From positions 1 to 15,744 of the forward strand of contig VXON01000100.1 of the NCBI GenBank assembly GCA_009840065.1: a stretch of DNA of 15,744 nt, read 5' to 3'. The notes beneath the pieces were generated by a model. That model did not search any database. It was given only the letters and a program-made list of their open reading frames with translations, and was not told where the DNA came from. A program made the translations under genes and the position numbers. This DNA comes from Cenarchaeum sp. SB0662_bin_33. Its GTDB lineage: Archaea; Thermoproteota; Nitrososphaeria; Nitrososphaerales; Nitrosopumilaceae. Of the stretch, positions 6,945 through 14,618 are shown one piece after another (position 1 is the stretch's first letter; every line of letters starts with the position of its first letter).

Positions 6945-7461
6945 CAGGCCAGAGTCAAATCCCATGAAGATGATCAGGCTAGAGAAGGTGGTCCTGAACA
7001 TGGGTGTCGGCAGGTCAGGTGCCGCCATTGAGACGGCGCAGAAGGCACTAGAGCAGATATCCAACAAAAAGCCCACCGTGCACAATGCCAAGGCCGCACA
7101 GAGGGACTGGGGTGTACGCAAGGGAGAGCCCATAGGGGTCTCTGTAACACTACGCCAGGATGCGGCGGTCGCCATACTGAAGCGGTTGTTTGAGGCCAAG
7201 GGCAATGTCGTTAAAAGCAAGTCGTTTGACAACTATGGAAACTACTCGTTTGGCATTGCAGAGCACATAGACATACCCGATGTAAAGTATGATCCAAAGA
7301 TAGGGATTCTAGGTCTTGATGTATCCATTACATTGACTAGACCGGGCTTTAACATCAGACTGCGCAGTCGCCACAAGGCGCGCGTTGGCAAGGGGCACAC
7401 AATATCAAGCCAAGAGGCAGAGAACTTTCTGGTAGAGAGGTTCGGGGTAGAGTCAGAATGA
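6937..7461 (+). CDS. rpl5: Large-subunit ribosomal protein uL5 (L5)
   Basis: uL5 binds 5S rRNA in the central protuberance and touches the P-site tRNA and the small-subunit head. The 174 residues match archaeal L5/L11e: IRLEKVVLNMGVGRSG near the start, ALEQISNKKPTVHNAKAAQRDWGVRKGEPIG, the FDNYGNYSFGIAEHIDIP segment, LGLDVSITLTRPGFNIRLRSR, and KVGKGHT-like HKARVGKGHTISSQEA at the end. It starts inside the end of eS4, and its stop overlaps the uS14 ATG (ATGA). Confidence 0.96.
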   Translation: MSDRPESNPMKMIRLEKVVLNMGVGRSGAAIETAQKALEQISNKKPTVHNAKAAQRDWGVRKGEPIGVSVTLRQDAAVAILKRLFEAKGNVVKSKSFDNYGNYSFGIAEHIDIPDVKYDPKIGILGLDVSITLTRPGFNIRLRSRHKARVGKGHTISSQEAENFLVERFGVESE

Positions 7462-7634
7462 AGGACCGCTCATACGAGTTTACCAAGAGAAAGAGGCACG
7501 AGTTTGGGCGGGGTTCTAGATGGTGCAAGAGATGTGGGGACTATACTGCGGTGATTCAAAAGTATGACTTGATGATATGTAGGAGATGCTTTAGGGAAGT
7601 GGCCAACTCTTTGGGCTTTAGGAAACATAGGTGA
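7458..7634 (+). CDS. rps14: Small-subunit ribosomal protein uS14, zinc-ribbon type (S14)
   Basis: I translated this 58-residue gene by hand; it is short enough to be missed by length-filtered gene calling. The product begins MKDRSYEFTKRKRHEFGRGS and ends SLGFRKHR. Cys23-x2-Cys26 and Cys41-x2-Cys44 form the expected zinc knuckle (CKRC and CRRC), as in archaeal S14 and eukaryotic S29. uS14 sits in the small-subunit head next to uS3 and uS10. The ATG overlaps the uL5 stop (ATGA). Its place between uL5 and uS8 is the conserved spc order. Size, motif and context all agree. Confidence 0.95.
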   Translation: MKDRSYEFTKRKRHEFGRGSRWCKRCGDYTAVIQKYDLMICRRCFREVANSLGFRKHR

Positions 7635-7641
7635 TAGAAAG

Positions 7642-8034
7642 ATGCCATCCACCAACGTAATCTCAAACCTGTTTGTAACAATATACAACAACGAGGTACG
7701 CCGAAAACGTGAATGCATAATACTGCCAACATCCAAGCACGCCTTGGCCATTTTGGAGACGCTAAAGAGGTACGGCTATATCGGCACTTACGAGCACATA
7801 CAAGATAACAGGGGTGGCAAGTTTGTCATAAAGCTGCGCTCAAAGATTACAAAGTGCGGCGCCATATCACCCCGATTCAAGGTAAGGAAGAACGAATATA
7901 CCCGCTGGGAGCAGCAATATCTTCCATCATACGATAGGGGCATACTATTGGTTACCACCAACCAGGGAGTGATGTCCCACCATGAAGCCGCCAATCTTGG
8001 AATAGGAGGTCTGCTGATAGGGTATGCCTATTAA
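7642..8034 (+). CDS. rps8: Small-subunit ribosomal protein uS8 (S8)
   Basis: uS8 is a primary binder of the central 16S rRNA domain. The 130 residues match archaeal S8/S15a: VISNLFVTIYNNEVRRKRE near the start, TSKHALAILETLKRYGYIG, the GGKFVIKLRSKITKCGAISPRF segment, EQQYLPSYDRGILLVTTNQGVMSHHEA (the conserved T-x-x-G-x-M-x-H/T-x-E-A region), and the end GGLLIGYAY. An AGGTGAT ribosome-binding motif overlaps the uS14 stop, about six bases before the ATG. The end overlaps uL6 by 11 bp. Confidence 0.96.
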   Translation: MPSTNVISNLFVTIYNNEVRRKRECIILPTSKHALAILETLKRYGYIGTYEHIQDNRGGKFVIKLRSKITKCGAISPRFKVRKNEYTRWEQQYLPSYDRGILLVTTNQGVMSHHEAANLGIGGLLIGYAY

Positions 8035-8575
8035 GCCGGAGAAACTGAACACTACAGTTCAGATTCCAACAGATGTCAGTGTAACGCTGAACCGGCACAT
8101 GTTGGTCGTAGATGGCCCCCGGGGCCGGGCCATCAAAAACTTTCGCAAGATACCCGTGGGCATATCCATACAGGATGACAAGGTACTGCTAAAGGCTGCC
8201 GGTTCCCGGAAGAGGGACTTTGCCATACTGAATACGTCCCGCTCACTGATTCGCAACCTGTGCGAGGGTGTCGTGTCAGGGTATACAATAAAGATGAAGG
8301 TCGTCTTTGCCCACTTTCCCATTACAATAAATGTAAAGGGCAACAAGGTGCATATAGAGAACTTTCAGGGCGAGCGGGCGCCCCGGATAGCCGACATAGT
8401 AGGCCCAACAAAGGTGGAATCCCAAGGTGACGATGTGGTTGTAACGGGACACATATTGACGGATGTAACGCAGACCGCGGCCAACATTCAGTTAAAGACC
8501 CGCATAAAGAACAAGGACCGTCGGGTCTTTTTAGACGGCATATATCGATACGATATACAAAAAATAATTAAATAA
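8024..8575 (+). CDS. rpl6: Large-subunit ribosomal protein uL6 (L6)
   Basis: uL6 lies near the sarcin-ricin loop, where translation factors bind. The 183 residues show the two similar alpha/beta domains of archaeal L6/L9e: HMLVVDGPRGRAIKNFRKIP in the first, then SLIRNLCEGVVSGYTIKMKVVFAHFPI, and in the second NFQGERAPRIADIVG, GHILTDVTQTAANIQ, and KDRRVFLDGIYRY near the end. The ATG lies within the end of uS8; GGAGGT at 8005-8010 is a plausible ribosome-binding site. This is the last ribosomal gene here. In most archaea eL32, eL19, uL18, uS5, uL30 and uL15 would follow, but trpE begins 25 bp after the stop. Confidence 0.96.
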   Translation: MPIKPEKLNTTVQIPTDVSVTLNRHMLVVDGPRGRAIKNFRKIPVGISIQDDKVLLKAAGSRKRDFAILNTSRSLIRNLCEGVVSGYTIKMKVVFAHFPITINVKGNKVHIENFQGERAPRIADIVGPTKVESQGDDVVVTGHILTDVTQTAANIQLKTRIKNKDRRVFLDGIYRYDIQKIIK

Positions 8576-8576
8576 A
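8561..8576 (+). promoter_or_regulatory. Likely TATA-box promoter of the trp operon
   Basis: AT-rich DNA at the end of uL6 contains TTAAATA (8568-8574), overlapping its stop codon. The centre is about 30 bp before the GTG of trpE at 8601, which would place the transcript start at or within a few bases of that GTG. This is the archaeal spacing for a leaderless mRNA. No Shine-Dalgarno motif precedes the GTG, which agrees. Read-through from the ribosomal operon remains possible. I see no obvious operator or attenuator. Confidence 0.45.
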
Positions 8577-8600
8577 CCATCATTATAGCATAATACATGG

Positions 8601-9950
8601 GTGAACATATTTGGAGAGCCAAATCTAACTCCCCTGTATACTGACCTAGAGCCCTTTGAGATATACAGGAGCATATCGTATAATCAGGAGGACTCATTTC
8701 TCTTTGAGTCGCTAGACAGGCCAAGGCGCTTGGCCGAGATTACTGTAATGGGTTTTGCGCCCGTATCCAAGATACGCGGATACAGTGATTATATAACCGT
8801 GCAGAGAAATAATAATACAACAACACACAGAACAGATGACCCCTTTGGCGCTCTGCAAGAGATGATGCGCACATCAACATATGACAAATACAGATACATG
8901 GGAGGTGCCGTGGGAATAGTAAATTATGATGCGGTCACACTTACCGAGGAGCTGCCCCGCGCCCACCATATACCGCAACCGCTCTTTGAGTTTGGACTGT
9001 ACGATGATGGCATACTCATAGACAACCACACGGGGGAGACGTTCTACTTTTGGTACGATACAGATAGATCACACATACTAGATAATATGCAGGTACAACA
9101 ACATAGAAGATTTCAGACCACGACCCCAAAGCCGGAGACGGATATCAATCAGTTTACAGAGATGATAAACAGGGCGCACCGTTACATATATGATGGCGAC
9201 ATATTCCAGGTGGTACTCTCCAGGAGGTTCTCATTTGATATAACAGGTGACCCATTGGAGCTGTACGCCCGACTGCGCCATTTGAATCCATCACCATATA
9301 TGTTCCATCTAAAGCAGGGTAGCAGGGTCACCATAGGGGCATCACCCGAGATGCTCATTCGCATAACAAAGAACCATGTCGAGACGTTCCCCATAGCAGG
9401 TACCAGACCCATCGGAGATACAAAGGAGGAGACTGCACGGCTGGCGGAGGAGCTAAAGTCGAACATAAAGGAGCTGGCCGAGCACACCATGCTGGTGGAT
9501 TTGGGCCGAAACGACATAGGGAGGGTCTGCAAATACGGCACTGTAAAACCCATCTCGCTGATGGAGGTGAAGCGGTTCAGTCACGTACAGCATCTAGTAA
9601 CACATGTAGCCGGCGAGATGGACACTAGATACAATATGTTTGATGCCTTCAAGGCCGTATTTCCGGCCGGAACGGTGACCGGCGCCCCCAAGGTCAGGGC
9701 CATGGAGATAATTGATGAGTTAGAGTCCAAGAGCAGGGGACCGTATGCCGGAGCAGTGGGATACTTTTCGTATAACGGTTGTTGTGACTTTGCCATTGCC
9801 ATAAGAAGTATCTTCATACAGGATGGCAAGGGGATTGTACAGTCTGGTGCAGGCATAGTCTCTGATGCCAAGCCCGCCCAGGAGTTTGCAGAGACCGAAA
9901 AGAAGTCGGGCGCAATGCTACAGGCAGTAATGGATGGTGCAGAGACATGA
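8601..9950 (+). CDS. trpE: Anthranilate synthase component I (TrpE)
   Basis: TrpE converts chorismate to anthranilate, using ammonia delivered by TrpG; it is the committed step of tryptophan synthesis. The 449 residues have the chorismate-binding domain in the C-terminal half: IGASPEMLIRI (245-255), FPIAGTRPIG (263-272), LVDLGRNDIGRV (298-309), VTGAPKVRAMEIIDELE (359-375), and RGPYAGAVGYFSYNG (379-393). Near the N-terminus, SFLFES (32-37) is the LLES-type element that binds tryptophan in feedback-sensitive enzymes, so end-product inhibition is likely. The start is a GTG; the ATG four bases upstream is in another frame that closes quickly. The end overlaps trpG (ATGA). The SPEM, TRPIG and neighbouring TrpG support TrpE over PabB. 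Confidence 0.95.
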   Translation: MNIFGEPNLTPLYTDLEPFEIYRSISYNQEDSFLFESLDRPRRLAEITVMGFAPVSKIRGYSDYITVQRNNNTTTHRTDDPFGALQEMMRTSTYDKYRYMGGAVGIVNYDAVTLTEELPRAHHIPQPLFEFGLYDDGILIDNHTGETFYFWYDTDRSHILDNMQVQQHRRFQTTTPKPETDINQFTEMINRAHRYIYDGDIFQVVLSRRFSFDITGDPLELYARLRHLNPSPYMFHLKQGSRVTIGASPEMLIRITKNHVETFPIAGTRPIGDTKEETARLAEELKSNIKELAEHTMLVDLGRNDIGRVCKYGTVKPISLMEVKRFSHVQHLVTHVAGEMDTRYNMFDAFKAVFPAGTVTGAPKVRAMEIIDELESKSRGPYAGAVGYFSYNGCCDFAIAIRSIFIQDGKGIVQSGAGIVSDAKPAQEFAETEKKSGAMLQAVMDGAET

Positions 9951-10528
9951 ACATACTGATAATAGATAACTATGACTCGTTCGTATACAATATAGCGCAG
10001 TATGTGGGAAGTGTTGGTGCAGAGTGCCAAGTAGTGCGGAATGATACAGTGGATATGGAGGCAGTCTCGCACGGTACATATGATGGTATAATAATATCAC
10101 CCGGACCCGGAACGCCCTCAGAACGCAGATACTTTGGTGCCTGCTCGGATATAATAAAAAAGTACAGCCGTACAATACCGACCCTGGGTGTCTGCCTAGG
10201 CCATCAGGGCATAATAGAGGCATATGGGGGAGTAGTTACAAACGCCGGTCATGTGATGCATGGCAAGACCAGTCTTGTCAAACATGACGGCATGGGCATA
10301 TTCGAAGGACTGCCCTCGCCACTGCGGGCCACAAGATATCACAGCCTAGTGGGCGAGAAGACGACCATACCCCCATGTCTTGAGGTGACTGCCACGGCTC
10401 AGGATGACGGCGAGGTCATGGCCGTACGTCACAGGAGCCATCCCGTAATAGGGGTACAGTTTCATCCCGAGTCCATAATGACTGAATGCGGCATTGATAT
10501 GATCAGAAACTTTCTGAGAGGCATATAA
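9947..10528 (+). CDS. trpG: Anthranilate synthase component II, glutamine amidotransferase (TrpG)
   Basis: TrpG releases ammonia from glutamine for TrpE. The 193 residues form a class-I amidotransferase domain: N-terminal ILIIDNYDSFVYNIAQY, the oxyanion region IISPGPGTP (49-57), the nucleophile Cys83 in TLGVCLGHQ, and the His173/Glu175 pair in GVQFHPESIMTE. The ATG overlaps the trpE stop (ATGA), so the two subunits are probably made by coupled translation in equal amounts. Only one base separates the stop from trpD. The family also serves folate synthesis (PabA), but the operon context favours tryptophan. Confidence 0.95.
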   Translation: MNILIIDNYDSFVYNIAQYVGSVGAECQVVRNDTVDMEAVSHGTYDGIIISPGPGTPSERRYFGACSDIIKKYSRTIPTLGVCLGHQGIIEAYGGVVTNAGHVMHGKTSLVKHDGMGIFEGLPSPLRATRYHSLVGEKTTIPPCLEVTATAQDDGEVMAVRHRSHPVIGVQFHPESIMTECGIDMIRNFLRGI

Positions 10529-10529
10529 A

Positions 10530-11504
10530 ATGGATGTACGCCTAGCCATGATGACATTATTGTCCGGTGAGGGTACCGATGAGACCAACGCCGACATAAT
10601 ACGTAATCTGGATGATGTTAGTGATTCTGATATCATATCCATGATAGAGATAATGAAGCGGTTTATGATACCTGTACAGATAGGCGATGATAGTACGATA
10701 GATATGTGTGGTACCGGTGGGGATAAGCTTGCTACCTTTAACATATCCACTGCCGCTGCCTTTGTGGCAGCCGCGTGTGGGGTAAGTATAGCAAAGCATG
10801 GGAACAGGTCAAGCTCCGGCGGAGTAGGGAGTGTGGACATACTTGAGATGCTAGGTGTGGACATATACAATATGGATGCTGCCGGCATGCTCAAGGAGTA
10901 TAACCTCTGTTTTTTGTTCGCACAGAGGCATCATCCGGCAGTCCGGCATGTAGCGGGGGCAAGACGCATATTAGACAGACGGACCATATTCAATCTGTTG
11001 GGACCACTCTGCAATCCGGCCAATGTCAGATGTCAGCTTGTGGGCGTCTCAGATGATGCGATGCTACACAGGATACCCCGTATAATGAGAGGGTGTGGCT
11101 CCACACGTATAATGAGTGTCACATCAGAAAATGGTATGGACGAGCTCTCGATTACATCGCCGGGCAGCATATGCATATACAGAAACGACAGCATGACGAC
11201 ATCACATATACACGCCAGGGACCTTGGAGTCTGCGAGTCCCCCCTGAGTGATATAATACCAGATACAAGAGCAGAGTCACTAGAGTATTTTGTGAAGGGT
11301 ATCAGCGGCAGTGCTTCAGATGGTATAGTGAACACAACGGCGCTGAACGCGGCAGCCGGCATGGTGGTGGCGGGTACTGTAGATACCATACCCGAGGGGT
11401 TTGATGCTGCCATAAATGTGATAAAGTCTGGAAAGGCACTAGATGTGTTGTATGGATTTGTGGGGAAGTTTGGGGATGTGTCGGTCCTAGAGGATATGGC
11501 TTGA
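10530..11504 (+). CDS. trpD: Anthranilate phosphoribosyltransferase (TrpD)
   Basis: TrpD joins anthranilate to PRPP. The 324-residue product carries the PRPP-binding loop DMCGTGGDKLATFNIST (58-74), then IAKHGNRSSSGGVGSVDILE (87-106), the anthranilate-channel region FAQRHHPAVRHVAGARR, RTIFNLLGPLCNPA (151-164), and the metal-binding Asp204-Glu205 in GMDELSI. Two things are unusual. The N-terminal helical part is short, with the glycine-rich loop starting at residue 60 where related enzymes have it nearer 75-80. The usual KHGNR-A-x-S-S segment also reads KHGNRSSSGGVG. Active-site residues are otherwise kept, so I expect activity. It overlaps trpC by 4 bp (TTGA). Confidence 0.94.
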   Translation: MDVRLAMMTLLSGEGTDETNADIIRNLDDVSDSDIISMIEIMKRFMIPVQIGDDSTIDMCGTGGDKLATFNISTAAAFVAAACGVSIAKHGNRSSSGGVGSVDILEMLGVDIYNMDAAGMLKEYNLCFLFAQRHHPAVRHVAGARRILDRRTIFNLLGPLCNPANVRCQLVGVSDDAMLHRIPRIMRGCGSTRIMSVTSENGMDELSITSPGSICIYRNDSMTTSHIHARDLGVCESPLSDIIPDTRAESLEYFVKGISGSASDGIVNTTALNAAAGMVVAGTVDTIPEGFDAAINVIKSGKALDVLYGFVGKFGDVSVLEDMA

Positions 11505-12280
11505 GCGGCATACTAAGGGTACTAGCAGAGAACTCACAGAGGGCCGTAGATGATGGCATATACGATACCAGATATAATATAAAACACACCACGAATAGTA
11601 TGGCCGAGGCGGTCAGTACTCGTGGAGAGGGAGCGCGCATAATAGCCGAGATCAAGTTTGCATCACCATCTCAGGGTATAATAACAGAGTATAGGGACCA
11701 TATCGCGGTGGCCAAACAGATGGTATCCGGAGGGGCCGCGGCCATATCGGTACTGACACAGCCGCATCTCTTTGGAGGCTCACCCCAATACTTTGCGGAT
11801 ATACGCAGGTCCGTATCCGTGCCCATGCTGATGAAGGATATAATACTGGATTACAGGCAGATTGATGCGGCCTCTGATGTGGGAGCCGACTGCATACTGC
11901 TGATACAGGCCATATTTGATGCAGGATATGCCTCAAATAGTATAGACAGATACATAACAAGGGCTCATGACTATAATATGCAGGTGCTCTTGGAGGTGCA
12001 TGATAGTATAGAGCTGGTGTCGGCTCTGCATACGGACTGTGACATAATAGGCGTGAACAACCGCAATCTAGATACGTTGGAGATATCACTGGAGACGACA
12101 AAGGATACGCTGCACGGGTACAATGGTGACAGACCTATCATATCGGAGAGCGGCATAGAGTCACCCCGAGATATCACATATCTGAGTGGGTGCGGCGCCT
12201 CGGCATTTCTGGTGGGAACCAGCATAATGAGAGGAGATAACATAGTGGATAGTGTCCGGAGGCTGGTAGAGGCATTATGA
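11501..12280 (+). CDS. trpC: Indole-3-glycerol-phosphate synthase (TrpC)
   Basis: TrpC closes the indole ring by decarboxylating carboxyphenylaminodeoxyribulose phosphate. The 259 residues form a single TIM barrel with the family's catalytic set in place: Glu50 and Lys52 (IIAEIKFASPSQG), Lys112 (PMLMKD), Glu165 (VLLEVHD), Asn187 (GVNNRNL), and Ser217 in ISESGI. The length is that of a stand-alone enzyme, so no TrpF domain is fused. The start is a TTG overlapping the trpD stop (TTGA); no ATG lies close enough to serve. The end overlaps trpB (ATGA). Confidence 0.95.
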   Translation: MSGILRVLAENSQRAVDDGIYDTRYNIKHTTNSMAEAVSTRGEGARIIAEIKFASPSQGIITEYRDHIAVAKQMVSGGAAAISVLTQPHLFGGSPQYFADIRRSVSVPMLMKDIILDYRQIDAASDVGADCILLIQAIFDAGYASNSIDRYITRAHDYNMQVLLEVHDSIELVSALHTDCDIIGVNNRNLDTLEISLETTKDTLHGYNGDRPIISESGIESPRDITYLSGCGASAFLVGTSIMRGDNIVDSVRRLVEAL

Positions 12281-13431
12281 GCAAGTTTGGGGATTTTGGT
12301 GGGGCATACATACCCGAGACGCTTGTGCCGGCCGTTGAGGAGCTGCTGGTACAGTATGCTAGATTGAGTCAGGAGTCATCCTTCAGGTCGGAGCTGGATT
12401 CATATCTGAAGGACTATGCTGGAAGGCGCACGCCCATATATCATGCCAAGAACCTCTCAAGGCAGGCAGGCGGCGCCCAGATATATCTAAAGCGCGAGGA
12501 CCTCTGTCATGGCGGCGCCCACAAGATAAACAATACGCTAGGCCAGGCGCTGCTGGCCAAAAGGATGGGAAAGAGGCGAATAATAGCCGAGACCGGAGCC
12601 GGCCAACACGGCGTGGCCACTGCCATGGCCTGCGCTGCATTGGGCATGAAGGCGGAGATATACATGGGAAGTAAGGATGTGGAGAGACAGCGGCTGAACG
12701 TATACAGGATGAAACTGCTGGGAGCGGATGTCATACCCGTAGAGTCAGGCTCGCGCACACTCAAGGATGCCATCAATGATGCCATTCGAGACTGGATAAC
12801 CAACGTAAACGACACCTACTATCTGCTGGGGTCCGCCGTTGGCCCCCACCCGTATCCCACGATGGTCCGGGACTTTCAGAGTGTCATAGGTAATGAGATA
12901 CTAGAGCAGATGGGCACACCCGATGTGGCCATTGCCTGTGTGGGGGGCGGCTCCAATGCAATTGGCACGTTCCACCCGCTATATGATAAGCATACAAGAC
13001 TCATAGGTGTGGAGGCGGGTGGTAGGGGTCTTGAGACTGGGTTGCATTCGGCCACGCTCTCGGCAGGCCGGCCTGGCATACTACATGGGATGATGTCATA
13101 CCTGCTGCAGGATGATATGGGGCAGGTGGCAGAGACACATTCCATATCTGCCGGACTAGACTACCCCGGGGTGGGCCCGGAACACTCATACTACAAGGAT
13201 AGCGGGCGGGTCACATATAGCCATGCTACGGACGGGGAGGTGGCAGACGCATTCACCACACTTTGCAGGACGGAGGGAATAATACCCGCCCTAGAGTCGG
13301 CACACGCGCTAGCCGAGGCCATAAAGATTGCCCGTACCATGAAGGCATCCGAGAGAATAATAGTCACGCTCTCAGGGCGTGGGGACAAGGATATCGACAT
13401 AATAAGGAGATATTATGAGCAGAATCGATGA
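12277..13431 (+). CDS. trpB: Tryptophan synthase beta subunit (TrpB1)
   Basis: TrpB condenses indole with serine to give tryptophan, using pyridoxal phosphate. The 384 residues begin FGDFGGAYIPETL, as in the major TrpB1 class. The cofactor lysine is Lys83 in LCHGGAHKINN, the catalytic Glu is Glu105 in AETGAGQHG, and the phosphate of the cofactor is held by GGGSNAIG (223-230). The C-terminal region has GLDYPGVGPEHSYY, ALESAHALA and VTLSGRGDKD. These features, and trpA next door, separate it from the longer TrpB2 class. It overlaps trpC by 4 bp and trpA by 17 bp, fitting a tight alpha2-beta2 complex. Confidence 0.97.
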   Translation: MSKFGDFGGAYIPETLVPAVEELLVQYARLSQESSFRSELDSYLKDYAGRRTPIYHAKNLSRQAGGAQIYLKREDLCHGGAHKINNTLGQALLAKRMGKRRIIAETGAGQHGVATAMACAALGMKAEIYMGSKDVERQRLNVYRMKLLGADVIPVESGSRTLKDAINDAIRDWITNVNDTYYLLGSAVGPHPYPTMVRDFQSVIGNEILEQMGTPDVAIACVGGGSNAIGTFHPLYDKHTRLIGVEAGGRGLETGLHSATLSAGRPGILHGMMSYLLQDDMGQVAETHSISAGLDYPGVGPEHSYYKDSGRVTYSHATDGEVADAFTTLCRTEGIIPALESAHALAEAIKIARTMKASERIIVTLSGRGDKDIDIIRRYYEQNR

Positions 13432-14218
13432 TACGTTTGCGGATCTGCGCCGGCGAAACCACAGGGCGCTCATACCATATATGATGGTCGGATATCCGGA
13501 CTACGAGAGTACAAAGAATATCATCCGGGGCATGATAAGTGGGGGTGCGGATGTAATAGAGCTGGGATTTCCATTCTCAGACCCTCTGGCCGACGGGCCC
13601 ACAATACAGAGGGCCGCCACCACGTCTTTGCATAACGGCACGACACTCTCTACGTACTATGATGTGTTGGATTATATCCGGGACCTCACAGAGATACCGC
13701 TGATATGCATGACATACTCCAATATAGCGTACAATATTGGGTATGAGGGATTTGTGTCCGGCCTGCAAAAGCACGGCGCCGATGGCATAATACTGCCGGA
13801 TATGCCCATAGACGAGTCAGAAGAGTACAGATATACAGCATCAAAATATAATATGGATACAATATTTTTAGCGTCCCCAAACAGTACGGACTCTAGGTGT
13901 GCCAGTATAATAGAGGCAAGTAATGGATTTCTGTATCTAGTGGCAGTATATGGAACGACGGGTACACAGACAGGGGTTCAGAGGTATGCGATTGATGCCC
14001 TATGTAGAATAAAGAGGATGTCCGGAAACCTTCCGGTCGGGGTTGGTTTTGGTGTCAGGACTAGTGAGGATGTCCGCACATACATAAAGAATGGTGCGGA
14101 TGCCATCATAGTCGGTAGCGCCATACTAAACATGGTACATGGGGCATCATCGGGGATGGAGGCTGCCATACATAGGTATGTGTCCACCCTAAAGAAGAGT
14201 ACTACAGCAGTCGTCTGA
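13415..14218 (+). CDS. trpA: Tryptophan synthase alpha subunit (TrpA)
   Basis: TrpA cleaves indole-3-glycerol phosphate to indole, which tunnels to TrpB. The 267 residues form a TIM barrel with the catalytic pair Glu49 (DVIELGFPFSDP) and Asp60 (LADGPTIQRA). Further family motifs are ICMTYSN, DGIILPDMPIDE, FLASPNSTDSR, the phosphate-binding VGVGFGVRTSEDV, and ADAIIVGSAI. The mobile loop reads VYGTTGTQTG, which fits the family loosely. AAGGAG sits just before the ATG. The gene starts 17 bp inside trpB. Its last 17 bp lie opposite the end of the convergent HIT gene, so there is no intergenic room for a separate terminator. Confidence 0.96.
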   Translation: MSRIDDTFADLRRRNHRALIPYMMVGYPDYESTKNIIRGMISGGADVIELGFPFSDPLADGPTIQRAATTSLHNGTTLSTYYDVLDYIRDLTEIPLICMTYSNIAYNIGYEGFVSGLQKHGADGIILPDMPIDESEEYRYTASKYNMDTIFLASPNSTDSRCASIIEASNGFLYLVAVYGTTGTQTGVQRYAIDALCRIKRMSGNLPVGVGFGVRTSEDVRTYIKNGADAIIVGSAILNMVHGASSGMEAAIHRYVSTLKKSTTAVV

Positions 14219-14606
14219 TCTCGTCTGCCAGCTTGCAGAACCGCTCATCCGAGATAAAGAGTCGTGCGTTCCACTGTATTGGCCTCTCCGGATGCCTAGG
14301 TATTATATGAACATGTACATGTGGAACCAGTTGCTTGGCTTCAGAGCCGTTGTTCTGTGTAACGTTGAATGCTGGAGTACCTACAACATCGAGTATCGCG
14401 GGGGCCAGTACGGAGACCAGTGAAAAGAGCCTGCCAACGGACCCGGCATCCATGTCGGATAGTACGGTATAGTGTCTCTTTGGGATTATCAGAGTATGGC
14501 CCCACGAGAGCGGGTACCTGTCCAAAAATGCCATGTGCTGATCATCCTCGTATATGATGTAGGCCTTTCTTGTGTGGTTGGCCACACTACAAAATATGCA
14601 ATCCAT
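14202..14606 (-). CDS. HIT-family (histidine triad) nucleotide-binding hydrolase
   Basis: HIT proteins hydrolyse or transfer nucleotides linked to phosphate, amines or other groups, using a central histidine. The 134 residues start MDCIFCSVAN, with Cys3 and Cys6 as in the Hint/HinT-like branch. They continue with AFLDRYPLSWGHTLIIPKRHY and NNGSEAKQLVPHVHVHIIPR; the triad is His96-x-His98-x-His100, with His98 the expected nucleophile. Length is typical. The true substrate cannot be read from sequence. The gene follows the secreted-protein gene by 12 bp on the same strand, so the two may share a transcript. Its 3' end overlaps trpA on the other strand. Confidence 0.93.
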   Translation of the reverse strand: MDCIFCSVANHTRKAYIIYEDDQHMAFLDRYPLSWGHTLIIPKRHYTVLSDMDAGSVGRLFSLVSVLAPAILDVVGTPAFNVTQNNGSEAKQLVPHVHVHIIPRHPERPIQWNARLFISDERFCKLADEIRRLL

Positions 14607-14618
14607 TCTGTCTTTTAT

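Noticed and set aside
9581..10072. Minus-strand open frame of 163 codons across the trpE/trpG junction
   Set aside because: It is opposite two well-supported genes and encodes a low-complexity sequence with no family resemblance.
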